A stretch of DNA of 64,000 nucleotides from positions 62,001 through 126,000 of the forward strand of contig NZ_LDTZ01000014.1 in the NCBI RefSeq assembly GCF_001186365.1, written 5' to 3'. Below the pieces are notes generated by a model that did no database searches, had not been told where the DNA came from, and was given only the letters and a program-made list of their open reading frames with translations. The stretch comes from Gordonia jacobaea (GTDB lineage: Bacteria; Actinomycetota; Actinomycetes; Mycobacteriales; Mycobacteriaceae). A program made the position numbers and the translations under genes. Of the stretch, positions 27,671-36,175 are shown piece after piece. Numbering within the stretch: position 1 is the first letter of the stretch; each line of letters begins with the position of its first letter.

Positions 27671-29002
27671 ATGACCGATGCTGTCACCGATAAGAAGCCG
27701 CTGGTCAAGGCGTTTGCTGCCAGCCTGACCGGCACAGCGCTCGAGTGGTACGACTTTGCCGTCTACTCCGCAGCGGCTGCGCTGGTGTTCCCGAAAGTCT
27801 TCTTTCCTGATAGCGATCCACTGACCGGCACCCTGCTCGCGTTCTCGACGTACGCGGTTGGCTATGTTGCCCGGCCGGTCGGCGGTTTCGTCTTCGGCAG
27901 ACTCGGCGACGTGATCGGGCGTAAGCGCCTGCTTGTGATCACGCTGCTGCTGATCGGTGCGACCACGTTCGTGATCGGATTGATCCCCTCCTACGCGGCG
28001 ATCGGGGTCGTCGCCCCGATCATCCTTGTCGTCATGCGGTTCGCGCAGGGAGTCGCGGTGGGCGGCGAATGGGGTGGTGCGGTGCTGCTCTCCAGCGAGT
28101 ACGGCCCGCCGGAGAAGCGAGGCTTCTGGTCGTCGGCAGCACAGATCGGCCCGCCCGCGGGAAATCTCCTCGCCAACGGTGCACTCGCGCTATTGACTCT
28201 CACCCTCACCGAGTCCCAGTTCGAGTCGTGGGGCTGGCGAATCGCGTTTCTGCTCTCGGCGGTACTTGTCGCTTTCGGACTCTGGATTCGACTGCGTCTG
28301 GAAGACACACCGGTCTTCAAAGCGCTCCAGGACAGCGATGATCGTTCCGATGCCCCGGTGAGTGAAGTCTTCCGTACTCAGACCAAACCGCTTGTGTCGG
28401 CGATACTCTCGCGCATTGCGCCGGATGTGATGTACGCGTTGTTCACCGTCTTCTCCATCACCTACGGGGTCAACAAGCTGGGATTCGACCGTGGAGATGT
28501 GCTCATCGCGATCCTCATCGGATCGGCATTCCAGCTCGGCCTCATTCCGTTGGCAGGGGCGGCGTCCGATCGCGTGAACCGCCGCCTGCTGTACGCCATC
28601 GCGGCCGTTGGCGGCGTCGCGTGGAGTGTTCTCTTCTTTGTGCTCGTCCGCGGAGACTCGCTGCCGTTGCTCATCCTCGGCGTGACGGTCGGACTGGTGT
28701 TCCACTCGTTCATGTACGGACCGCAGGCTGCGTTCGTGACCGAGCAGTTTCCGGTTCGGTTGCGGTCGACGGGAAGCTCGTTGGCGTACACGATCGCCGG
28801 AGTGTTCGGCGGCGCGCTGGCGCCCCTGATCTTCACGTTCTTGCTCGACAAGACCGATAACTGGGTGCCGATCGTCGGGTACATCGGTCTCGTCGGTGTG
28901 CTGACTCTCATCGGACTGGCGATCGGGCGAGACCCGGACCGCGCTGAAGCCGAGGATGCGTCCCTGCGGAGAATCAACCCCGCAGCAGTGCCTGCAGAGT
29001 GA
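27671..29002 (+). CDS. MFS transporter, metabolite:H+ symporter (MHS) family
   Basis: The 443-residue protein has 12 predicted helices. The MHS hallmarks are ALEWYDFAVYSAAAALVFPKVFF in helix 1, the motif A loop FGRLGDVIGRKRLLV, and the RFAQGVAVGGEWGGAVLL helix. MHS permeases import small organic acids, betaines or aromatic acids with protons. It is divergent from DUF2848 across the operator, and its last 29 bases overlap the 3' end of the convergent GntR gene. Confidence 0.92.
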   Translation: MTDAVTDKKPLVKAFAASLTGTALEWYDFAVYSAAAALVFPKVFFPDSDPLTGTLLAFSTYAVGYVARPVGGFVFGRLGDVIGRKRLLVITLLLIGATTFVIGLIPSYAAIGVVAPIILVVMRFAQGVAVGGEWGGAVLLSSEYGPPEKRGFWSSAAQIGPPAGNLLANGALALLTLTLTESQFESWGWRIAFLLSAVLVAFGLWIRLRLEDTPVFKALQDSDDRSDAPVSEVFRTQTKPLVSAILSRIAPDVMYALFTVFSITYGVNKLGFDRGDVLIAILIGSAFQLGLIPLAGAASDRVNRRLLYAIAAVGGVAWSVLFFVLVRGDSLPLLILGVTVGLVFHSFMYGPQAAFVTEQFPVRLRSTGSSLAYTIAGVFGGALAPLIFTFLLDKTDNWVPIVGYIGLVGVLTLIGLAIGRDPDRAEAEDASLRRINPAAVPAE

Positions 29003-29615
29003 TCTCCAGATGCGCGTCTATGGCATTTCCGACGGCCGATTCGTCTCCGGATTCAAGCGCGTCGACGATCGCGCCGTGTTCTCGGCAGACCGACTGTTGC
29101 CGATCCGGCGTCGTGGACAACGCCGTCAGGCCGGCGCGCAGTTGACGCGACCTCAGCCCGGCGTAGGTCGTCGACAGCAGCTCGCTTCCGGCTGCGTCGA
29201 TGAGTGCCATGTGGAACGAACCGTCGAGATCGATGAATTGTTTCGCGGCTTCATCGCTCGGCGCGTCGGCAAGTTGATGCTGGTCAGCCAGGATCGCGCG
29301 CATCTGGGCTACCGGCGCCGACTTCGCGCGCAGTGCGATCGACGCCGCGTGCCGCTCCAGCACGCCGCGCAGATCCATCAATTCGCGCAACTGGCGGCCG
29401 GACATCGGCGGGACGTGCGCGCCACGTTTCGGCACCAACTCGACGAGGCCCTGGGCCTGCAGCATCAGCAATGCCTCACGGACCGGCGTGCGGGAGACCC
29501 CGATCTGCGTCGCCAGGTCTTGTTCGTTGAGAAATGCACCAGCGGCCGCGGGCGACGTGAGTACGACGTCGCGCACGTACTCGTATGCCTTGTCCCGGCC
29601 GGACGGACTTTGCAT
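28974..29615 (-). CDS. GntR family (FCD) regulator of the catabolic island
   Basis: The 213-residue protein has a winged helix at about residues 10-70 (IGVSRTPVREALLMLQAQGLVELVPKRGAHV) and an FCD domain with LDGSFHMALIDAAG and REHGAIVDALESGD as likely ligand or metal residues. Its start codon lies inside an operator identical in layout to the one in front of DUF2848 and the transporter. It therefore probably represses itself, the carbon-nitrogen hydrolase and the transporter/DUF2848 pair. Confidence 0.9.
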   Translation of the reverse strand: MQSPSGRDKAYEYVRDVVLTSPAAAGAFLNEQDLATQIGVSRTPVREALLMLQAQGLVELVPKRGAHVPPMSGRQLRELMDLRGVLERHAASIALRAKSAPVAQMRAILADQHQLADAPSDEAAKQFIDLDGSFHMALIDAAGSELLSTTYAGLRSRQLRAGLTALSTTPDRQQSVCREHGAIVDALESGDESAVGNAIDAHLEITLQALLRG

Positions 29616-29628
29616 ACCTTATGTATAC
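29612..29628. promoter_or_regulatory. GntR-type operator, copy 2 (GCATAC-N5-GTATAC)
   Basis: GCATAC 29612-29617 and GTATAC 29623-29628. The site overlaps the GntR start codon (29613-29615). On the other strand it lies between a possible -35 (TTGCAT 29610) and -10 (CTATAA 29634) for the carbon-nitrogen hydrolase gene. Confidence 0.75.
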
Positions 29629-29671
29629 CCCATCTATAACCCGTGGTCGCGGACCTATCCAGGAGGATTCA

Positions 29672-30523
29672 ATGAGAACAACATCAAACCCGCAACTGCG
29701 CATCGGACTCGCACAGGTCAACAGTGGCACCGACCCGGCCGCGAATTTGAGGATCATAAAACGTCACGTCAGCGATGCCGCAGCACGCGGAGTTGATGTC
29801 GTCGTCTTTCCGGAGGCCATGATGTGCCGATTCGGGGTCCCCCTTGGCGAGATTGCAGAGCCGATCTCCGGGGACTGGGCGCGTGCTGTCGACGAGATCG
29901 CGTCGGAGGCGGGGGTCACGGTCGTCGCAGGCATGTTCACGCCGGGCGACGGGCCGCGAGTGCGCAACACCCTGTTGATCACGGGACCCGAAACGCGCAC
30001 CCACTACGACAAGATCCACCTCTACGATGCGTTCGGATACTCGGAATCCGACACCGTGTCGGCGGGTGATCACCTGGTCACCGCGAAGGTGAAAGGCGTG
30101 ACCATCGGATTCGCGACCTGCTACGACATTCGGTTCCCGGCGATGTTCCAAGAGCTTGCGGCCGCGGGGGCAGACCTCGTGGCCGTCTCGGCGTCCTGGG
30201 GTGCGGGCGAGGGCAAGGTCGATCAATGGACGCTCCTGGCACGGGCGAGGGCGTTGGACTCTACGACGTTCGTCGCGGCATGCGGACAGGCTGACCCGGC
30301 GGTAAGCGGCGAAATCACCACCGGCACTGCGCCTTTAGGTGTCGGACACAGCATGGTCTGCGACCCTTCCGGGGCGGTGATCGGTCAGCTCGGCAGCGGC
30401 CCCGACCTGTTGGTTGCCGATATCGATACGGCGGCAGTCCGACGTGTGCGTGACTCGCTGCCCGTTCTGCGCAACCGCCGACGTATTGATGCCTCGATGA
30501 TCGGCAGTGCTGTGCCGAGCTGA
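29672..30523 (+). CDS. Carbon-nitrogen hydrolase (nitrilase superfamily amidase), catabolic paralogue
   Basis: The protein has 283 residues from ATG 29672 with AGGAGGATTCA before it. The catalytic triad is visible: Glu in DVVVFPEAMMCRFG, Lys in THYDKIHLYDAFGY and Cys in GFATCYDIRFP. The sequence is of the omega-amidase/Nit2-like branch and strongly resembles the gene at 55073-55867. The GntR operator overlaps its promoter, which ties it to the MHS importer and DUF2848 protein. Hydrolysis of an amide carried in by the importer is the likely role, but the substrate is unknown. Confidence 0.9.
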   Translation: MRTTSNPQLRIGLAQVNSGTDPAANLRIIKRHVSDAAARGVDVVVFPEAMMCRFGVPLGEIAEPISGDWARAVDEIASEAGVTVVAGMFTPGDGPRVRNTLLITGPETRTHYDKIHLYDAFGYSESDTVSAGDHLVTAKVKGVTIGFATCYDIRFPAMFQELAAAGADLVAVSASWGAGEGKVDQWTLLARARALDSTTFVAACGQADPAVSGEITTGTAPLGVGHSMVCDPSGAVIGQLGSGPDLLVADIDTAAVRRVRDSLPVLRNRRRIDASMIGSAVPS

Positions 30524-30696
30524 ACCAACGGTTCTTTCGGTCGCGGTGAGTGAAAATGTTTGCGGCGCAGCTGAGCTGGGCCGATGCGACCGGCCTCCGT
30601 GTCCGGCAGTGGCGGTGATTGGTGCGATCGCTACACCGGCGCCGACAATTCTTCCCAACATCGACGCCCACGGGGGTGGTCTGGGAAGGAAGAACT

Positions 30697-31695
30697 GTGT
30701 CGAGGAAACGTTGGGGCGCACTGGCCGTCGGACTCATAGCTGCGCTGTCGCTGTCGGTGAGCGCGTGCTCGTTCGACGATTCAGGAAGCGGTACGCAATC
30801 GGCGTCGGCGCAACGCATCACGCTGACCGTCGGAGATCAGGTCAAGCAGACGCAGTCGCTCCTGGAGGCGTCTGGTGAGCTGAAAGACCTGCCCTACGAC
30901 ATCGACTGGGCCTCGTTCGAGTCGGGTCCGCCACTGCTCGAAGCCGCGGCTGCTGGCAAGGTCGACATCGGTGGAACCGGCGATGTGCCACCGGTTTTCG
31001 CGCAGGCCAGCGGCGCTCCCCTGAAGATCGTCGCCGTCCAGGCGCGCGAGAAGCCCGGAGACTTCCTGTTGGTTCCGAGCGGTTCGTCGGTGAAGTCGAT
31101 CGCCGACCTCAAGGGCAAGAAGGTTGCATTCACCAAGGGATCGAGCTCCAACGGACTCGTGTTCGCGCTCCTCGACAAGGCGGGCCTCAAGCCCAGCGAC
31201 ATCCAGCAGACATACTTGACGCCCACCGAGGGTCTTTCGGCATTCACCAACGGCCAGGTCGACGCCTGGGCGGTCTGGAATCCGTTTGCTCAAGTGGCGA
31301 TCTCGCAGCACGGCGCACAGGCCGTCTCCGACGGTGCGGGATTGGTCACCCAGCAGGCCTACTACCTCGCCTCGTCGGCATCGCTCGGCGACTCGGCGAA
31401 GCAGAAGGCCATCAGCGATCTCATCGGCCGTCTCGCGCGAGCCAACAAGTGGTCCGTGACCCATGAGGACCAGTGGATTCCGATCTACAGCAAGCTCACC
31501 AAGCTCCCCGAACCCGTTGCGCGAGCGACGTTCTCGACGTCGTCCGGTTCTCTGGTCCCGATCGGTGACGCGCAGATCGCCAAGCATCAGCGTCTCCTCG
31601 ACCTGTTCGCCGACGCCAAGGTGATCCCGAACAAGCCCACGGCCGCCGACTACTTCGACAACCAGTTCAACGGCGCGCTCTCGGGCACGAACTGA
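30697..31695 (+). CDS. ssuA: Sulfonate ABC transporter substrate-binding lipoprotein
   Basis: The protein has 332 residues from GTG 30697, 5-10 bases after GGAAGGAAG. A lipoprotein signal peptide ends LSLSVSACSF. The binding-domain blocks LPYDIDWASFESGPPLLEAAAAGKVDIGGTGDVPPVFAQASG, LKGKKVAFTKGSSSN and NGQVDAWAVWNPF are those of SsuA/TauA-type proteins for aliphatic sulfonates. It is the first gene of ssuACBD, with each following start overlapping the previous stop. The 173-base gap upstream contains GAACC-AAC-GGTTC-TTTC near 30523, a small terminator-like hairpin for the preceding gene. Confidence 0.92.
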   Translation: MSRKRWGALAVGLIAALSLSVSACSFDDSGSGTQSASAQRITLTVGDQVKQTQSLLEASGELKDLPYDIDWASFESGPPLLEAAAAGKVDIGGTGDVPPVFAQASGAPLKIVAVQAREKPGDFLLVPSGSSVKSIADLKGKKVAFTKGSSSNGLVFALLDKAGLKPSDIQQTYLTPTEGLSAFTNGQVDAWAVWNPFAQVAISQHGAQAVSDGAGLVTQQAYYLASSASLGDSAKQKAISDLIGRLARANKWSVTHEDQWIPIYSKLTKLPEPVARATFSTSSGSLVPIGDAQIAKHQRLLDLFADAKVIPNKPTAADYFDNQFNGALSGTN

Positions 31696-32537
31696 TGACG
31701 GGGGCAGTCGCGGGGTCGGCCACAGCGGTCCGGGGTGACACCGAAGCAGACAGTCGGCGTGCGTCGGGCGGACGACGTCATCGCCTGTCGGTCGGCCCGT
31801 GGTTGCGCCTCGTTTCGCCGCTGGTCCTGCTGATCGCCTGGCAGGTGCTGTCGACCAACGGAGTCATTCCGGCCAGCAAGCTGTCTCCGCCGACACAGGT
31901 GTGGGCGGCAGCACGTGAGCTGTGGGGGACAGGAGAACTGCAAGCGGCGCTGGGGGTTTCGCTGCAGCGTGTCGGCATCGGCCTGACGCTCGGTGTGGTG
32001 CTTGCGGTCGCGCTCGGTCTGCTTGTCGGCTTCTTTCGGATCGCAGATCTGGCCATCGACCCACCACTACAGATGCTCCGCACCGTGCCGTTCCTAGGGT
32101 TGATTCCGTTGTTCGTCGTGTGGTTCGGCATCGGCGAAGAGCCCAAGGTCTACATGGTGGCGCTCGGCGTGCTGTTCCCGCTGTACCTCAACCTGGTGTC
32201 GGGTATCCACGGAGTCGATGCGAAACTGATCGAGGCGGGACGCTCGGTGGGACTCGGCCGAATCGGATTGGCTCGCACCGTGATTCTTCCCGGGGCGATG
32301 CCCAGTGCCCTCACCGGTTTTCGACTGTCGCTCGGTGTGGCATGGCTGTCGCTGATTGTCGCTGAGCAGATCAACGCCGACGCCGGACTCGGCTACCTCG
32401 TCATGAATGCGCGCACGTACTTCCGCAACGACATCATCGTGCTCGGTTTGGTGATCTACGCCTTGCTGGGATTGTTCAGCGATTCGATTGTCCGCGGCCT
32501 CGAGGCTTGGCTGCTCCGATGGAGGGTGAGTCGATGA
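31695..32537 (+). CDS. ssuC: Sulfonate ABC transporter permease
   Basis: The 280-residue protein starts with the ATG of ATGA overlapping the ssuA stop. It has about six membrane helices and the permease EAA-type loop LIEAGRSVGLGRIGLARTVILPGAMPSALTGFRLSLGVAW, typical of SsuC/TauC. It forms the membrane channel for sulfonate uptake with SsuB. Confidence 0.92.
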   Translation: MTGAVAGSATAVRGDTEADSRRASGGRRHRLSVGPWLRLVSPLVLLIAWQVLSTNGVIPASKLSPPTQVWAAARELWGTGELQAALGVSLQRVGIGLTLGVVLAVALGLLVGFFRIADLAIDPPLQMLRTVPFLGLIPLFVVWFGIGEEPKVYMVALGVLFPLYLNLVSGIHGVDAKLIEAGRSVGLGRIGLARTVILPGAMPSALTGFRLSLGVAWLSLIVAEQINADAGLGYLVMNARTYFRNDIIVLGLVIYALLGLFSDSIVRGLEAWLLRWRVSR

Positions 32538-33274
32538 GTGGGGAGACAGTTGTTCGTGCACAGGGGATTACACGTTCCTTCGGCAACGTCGAGGTGTTGC
32601 ACGGCATCGATCTGACACTGCACAGCGGCGAGATCGTGGCACTCGTCGGCAGATCGGGATCGGGTAAGTCGACGCTGCTGCGGATCATCGCCGGGCTCGA
32701 CGACCAGCACGGCGGCCGACTCGAGGTCGACGGATCGCGCGCGGTGGCATTTCAGGAACCGAGGCTGCTGCCGTGGCGGAGCGTCCGAAAGAACGTGTCG
32801 CTCAACCTCTCCGGCGGCAATGCCGCAGCGCGGGCCGTGACGGCGCTCGACGAGGTCGGGCTGTCGCATCGCGTCGACGCCTGGCCGCTGACGCTCTCCG
32901 GTGGAGAAGCCCAGCGCGCGTCGCTCGCTCGCGCACTGGTGCGCAATCCAGAAGTACTACTGCTCGACGAACCGTTCGGCGCACTCGATGCTCTCACCCG
33001 GATCGAAGCGCACTCGTTGCTCACGAGACTGTGGAGCACACACGGATTCGCCGCGCTGCTCGTCACTCACGACGTCGAGGAGGCCGTCGTACTGGCCGAC
33101 CGTGTGCTCGTCCTCGAGGACGGCGCCATCGCCTACGACGTCGCGGTCGACGTCGAACGTCCCCGCCACCGGGATGATCAGCGCGTCGTCGAACTGCGTG
33201 AACGAGTGCTCGGCCACCTCGGCGTCGGAAGCCGAGACACTACCGCGACATCTGTTGAGGAGCCTGCCCGATGA
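32534..33274 (+). CDS. ssuB: Sulfonate ABC transporter ATPase
   Basis: The protein has 246 residues from ATG 32534, overlapping the permease stop as ATGA. Walker A is VGRSGSGKSTLLRIIAGLD, the Q-loop is VAFQEPRLLPWRSV, the signature is LSGGEAQRASLARAL, Walker B is VLLLDEPFGALDAL and the H-loop is LLVTHDVEEA. The Q-loop P-R-L-L-P-W form is characteristic of SsuB/TauB ATPases. Confidence 0.93.
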   Translation: MSGETVVRAQGITRSFGNVEVLHGIDLTLHSGEIVALVGRSGSGKSTLLRIIAGLDDQHGGRLEVDGSRAVAFQEPRLLPWRSVRKNVSLNLSGGNAAARAVTALDEVGLSHRVDAWPLTLSGGEAQRASLARALVRNPEVLLLDEPFGALDALTRIEAHSLLTRLWSTHGFAALLVTHDVEEAVVLADRVLVLEDGAIAYDVAVDVERPRHRDDQRVVELRERVLGHLGVGSRDTTATSVEEPAR

Positions 33275-34374
33275 GTTCGTCATTCCACTGGTTTCTGCCG
33301 ACGTCGGGCGACGGTCGTGAGGTGTTCGGTGCGCTGCAGTCGTCGGGCGTCCTCGGCACCGCGTCGGCACACCGCGCACCCGACCTCGAGTACCTGACCC
33401 TCGTCGCCAAGACTGCCGAGAAGCTGGGATTCGAGTCGGTGCTCACTCCGACCGGAACCTGGTGCCTTGATGCGTGGGTGACCACCGCGGCTCTCATCCA
33501 GGAGACGAGCAGGCTGAAGTTCCTCGTCGCGTTTCGACCGGGATTGATCACTCCGACATTGGCCGCCCAGCAGGCCGCGACGTTCGCCGAACTATCCGGT
33601 GGGCGACTGGCATTGAACATCGTGACCGGCGGTGATCGCGAAGAGCAGGAGCGCTTCGGTGATCACCTCGGCAAGGAGGAACGGTACGCCCGTGCCGCAG
33701 AGTTCTTGCAGATCGTGCGCGGGGCGTGGTCGGGGACACCGTACGACTTCGTCGGCGAGTACCTCGACGTCACCGGCGCCACCGTGGCACGGCCTCCGTC
33801 ACCAGCGCCCGCCGTATTCTTCGGTGGCGCAAGCGACGCCGCACGGGAGGTTGCCGCTGCACACGTCGACACGTACCTCACGTGGACCGAACCGCCGGAC
33901 AAGGTGGCCGCCCTGATCGACGATGTGCGTGCCCGGGCGGCGAGGCACGGCAGGACGCTCTCCTTTGGCATCCGTGCGCACGTGATCACCCGCGACACGC
34001 GCGAAGAGGCATGGGCAGAAGCCCGCAAGCTGGTCGACCGCATGGACCCGAACGTGATTGCCCTTGCGCGAGAACGGCTTCTGCAGTCCGAGTCCGAGGG
34101 GCAGCGTCGACAACTCGCGTTGAACGCCGACCTCGCGAATCTCGAGGTGTACCCGGGCTTGTGGGCAGGCTACGGACTGGTGCGTCCCGGTGCCGGCACC
34201 GCCTTTGTGGGCAGCCACGCCGAGGTGGCCGACCTCATCGGTCAGTACCGCGCGCTCGGCGTCGACCACTTCATCCTGTCCGGTCAGCCGCACATCGAGG
34301 AGGCGTACTGGTTCGCGGAGGGCGTTGCGCCGCTGGTGCGTGCTGCCGAAGCCCGCGCGCCCCAGGTGATCTGA
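33271..34374 (+). CDS. ssuD: FMNH2-dependent alkanesulfonate monooxygenase
   Basis: The 367-residue protein starts as ATGA on the ssuB stop. It follows E. coli SsuD closely: FHWFLPTSGDGREVFG at the start, the Cys in PTGTWCLDAW, LKFLVAFRPGLITPTLAAQQAATF, and the catalytic-loop arginines in GRTLSFGIRAHVI and YGLVRPGAGTAFVG. It ends with FILSGQPHIEEAYWFAEG. It releases sulfite from alkanesulfonates using reduced FMN. No flavin reductase (ssuE) is present in this operon, so reduced flavin must come from elsewhere. Confidence 0.95.
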   Translation: MSSSFHWFLPTSGDGREVFGALQSSGVLGTASAHRAPDLEYLTLVAKTAEKLGFESVLTPTGTWCLDAWVTTAALIQETSRLKFLVAFRPGLITPTLAAQQAATFAELSGGRLALNIVTGGDREEQERFGDHLGKEERYARAAEFLQIVRGAWSGTPYDFVGEYLDVTGATVARPPSPAPAVFFGGASDAAREVAAAHVDTYLTWTEPPDKVAALIDDVRARAARHGRTLSFGIRAHVITRDTREEAWAEARKLVDRMDPNVIALARERLLQSESEGQRRQLALNADLANLEVYPGLWAGYGLVRPGAGTAFVGSHAEVADLIGQYRALGVDHFILSGQPHIEEAYWFAEGVAPLVRAAEARAPQVI

Positions 34375-34390
34375 GGTTCGCGGCGTCTGG

Positions 34391-34452
34391 ATGTGTGTCG
34401 TATCGAAGGATGTGGGTGCTGCAGCGCACACATCCTTCGATACGACACACGT
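34391..34452. repeat. 62-bp palindromic element, copy A
   Basis: The 24-base arms at 34391-34414 and 34429-34452 (GTCGTATCGAAGGATGTG and its complement at the core) flank a 14-base centre with GTGCTGCAGC. The element fills the space between convergent ssuD and the methyltransferase, ending one base before the latter's stop codon. A second 62-bp copy with six differences lies at 59784-59845. It can serve as a bidirectional terminator. Confidence 0.9.
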
Positions 34453-35109
34453 TCAGGGACAGTCCTCTTCGGCGGGCAGCCGGGCGAGGACGAATTGCCC
34501 CTGCCCGGTGATGGTCTGCTCGACGTCGACCGCGCCGGCCGCCCGCAGGCGATCAACGATCTCGGTGCGGCCGAAGATCCGATACCCGGTGAGTGCGGTG
34601 ACGGTTCGGACTCCCGGCAGTCCGGTCAGGTTGGTGACCACGGAGGTGAACACCGCGACCTCGCCACCTGGTTTGGCAACCCGGACCAGCTCGTCGATCA
34701 CCGGCAGCGGGTCGGGGATCAGATACAGCGCGGCCAGGCAGACGACGGAGTCGAAGGTGTTGTCGCCGAACGGAATCGAATGCGCGTCGGCGCGGATGTA
34801 GGCGACCCGTTCGCCACTGTTCGTGGCCACGGCCTTGGACAGCATCGTCGGCGAGAAGTCGATACCGACGCAACGGCCGTCGCCGGTCAATCCCGTCGAC
34901 AGCCTGCGCGCGTAATTGCCCGGGCCGCACGCGACGTCGAGAATGCTGCGCTCACCGGGCCGCGCCAGATGCGCAACCAGTGCGCGGTCGGCGAGCTCGG
35001 TCGACGATCCGCCGAAACTGAACAGTCGGGTGAACGCCGGTCGCCACAGTCGCTCGTAGACCTCGCTGAACAGTCGGTTGTTCATGGCCCGCTGGGCCAG
35101 CGAGGTCAT
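34453..35109 (-). CDS. Class I SAM-dependent methyltransferase (UbiE/Methyltransf_11 type)
   Basis: The 218-residue protein has motif I at SILDVACGPGNYARRL (about 70-85), followed by CVGIDFSPTMLSKAV, DAHSIPFGDNTFDSVVCLAALYLI and VAKPGGEVAVFTSV, the standard methyltransferase order. The substrate is unknown. It lies 9 bases downstream of the CMD-family gene and is probably co-transcribed with it. Confidence 0.85.
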   Translation of the reverse strand: MTSLAQRAMNNRLFSEVYERLWRPAFTRLFSFGGSSTELADRALVAHLARPGERSILDVACGPGNYARRLSTGLTGDGRCVGIDFSPTMLSKAVATNSGERVAYIRADAHSIPFGDNTFDSVVCLAALYLIPDPLPVIDELVRVAKPGGEVAVFTSVVTNLTGLPGVRTVTALTGYRIFGRTEIVDRLRAAGAVDVEQTITGQGQFVLARLPAEEDCP

Positions 35110-35118
35110 GGGTGAACC

Positions 35119-35679
35119 TCAGACGCGTTCGTCGCGCGCGACGCGCAGCGTGTGCAGCGTGGTGGCCAGCGAGTCGTACTGCATGGCGAGCAGGACGAAG
35201 GCGATGGCACGGCGTTCGTCGAGATGGCGACGCAGCGACGTCCAGGTGGTGTCGCTGATGTCCTTGTCGGCGATCAATTCGTCGACCGCCTGCAGCATCC
35301 ACTTCTCCCGATCGCCCCAGCCCGCGTCGGGGCCCGAGATGATCTGGGCGAACTCGGCGTCGTCGATACCTGCGCGTTTGCCCAGGCGGCGATGGTGGTC
35401 GAGTTCGTAGTCGCTGCCACGCAGATGCGCGACCCGGATGATCACCATCTCCGACTCGCGGCGTGACAGTGAGCCGAAGGGCATCAGCCTGCTCGAGAAG
35501 TAGAGCCACGCGCGGAAGAGCCCGCGCGTGCGGCCCAGGGTGGAGAAGACGTGAGCGTCGCGGACGCCGATGACGCGTGCCGCGCCCCTCGCGAACACCC
35601 AGTTGATGAGTCCGAGGTCGCTCAACGTTCCCGGAGCAACACGCGGGCCGGTTGCCACGTCACCTTCGCTGGTCGTCAT
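35119..35679 (-). CDS. Carboxymuconolactone decarboxylase (CMD/AhpD-like) family protein
   Basis: The 186-residue protein contains LSRRESEMVIIRVAHLRGSDYELDHHRRLGKRAGI, a CMD-domain helix pair with the conserved E and His residues but no CxxC, so it is not an AhpD-type disulfide reductase. The catalytic role is unclear. A CMD-like gene (Rv0464c) also sits near ramB in M. tuberculosis. It is divergent from the MaoC gene, with 26 bases between the starts. Confidence 0.82.
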   Translation of the reverse strand: MTTSEGDVATGPRVAPGTLSDLGLINWVFARGAARVIGVRDAHVFSTLGRTRGLFRAWLYFSSRLMPFGSLSRRESEMVIIRVAHLRGSDYELDHHRRLGKRAGIDDAEFAQIISGPDAGWGDREKWMLQAVDELIADKDISDTTWTSLRRHLDERRAIAFVLLAMQYDSLATTLHTLRVARDERV

Positions 35680-35705
35680 GAACGCAACGGTAGACTACAG
35701 AATTC

Positions 35706-36173
35706 ATGACGGACATCACACCACGGACGTTCAACAGCATCTCGGAGCTGACCGCAGCGATCGGCGAGGACCTCGGCTACGGGGACTGGTTAGAGGTCAC
35801 CCAGGACCGCATCGACGCCTTTGCCGACGCGACCGGCGATCACCAGTGGATTCACGTCGACCCCGGGCGCGCGAAGGACGGACCCTTCGGTGCGACGATC
35901 GCACACGGCTACCTGACTCTGTCGCTGCTCCCGCTACTGGCGGGCGACATCTTCACCGTGAACGGACCCAAGCTGGTGATCAATTACGGACTCAACAAGG
36001 TCCGCTTTCCCAGCCCGGTCAAGGTCGGGTCGCGAATCCGCGCCAACGCCGAGATCGTGTCGATCGACGACAGTCCGGCCGGGGTGACCATGGTGGTGCG
36101 CAGCACGGTGCAGATCGACGGTGTGGAGAAACCCGCGTGCGTCGCCGAGAACGTGCGCGTGCTCGTCTACTGA
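35706..36173 (+). CDS. MaoC family (R)-specific enoyl-CoA hydratase
   Basis: The 155-residue protein has the hydratase-2 motif at DRIDAFADATGDHQWIHVDP followed by GPFGATIAHGYLTLSLLP, giving the catalytic Asp and His. It resembles the single-hotdog HtdZ-type enzymes of mycobacteria, which hydrate short-chain enoyl-CoA. GTAGACTACAGAATTC just upstream could hold a -10. The stop is 2 bases from the stop of the convergent lipase. Confidence 0.9.
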   Translation: MTDITPRTFNSISELTAAIGEDLGYGDWLEVTQDRIDAFADATGDHQWIHVDPGRAKDGPFGATIAHGYLTLSLLPLLAGDIFTVNGPKLVINYGLNKVRFPSPVKVGSRIRANAEIVSIDDSPAGVTMVVRSTVQIDGVEKPACVAENVRVLVY

Positions 36174-36175
36174 AA

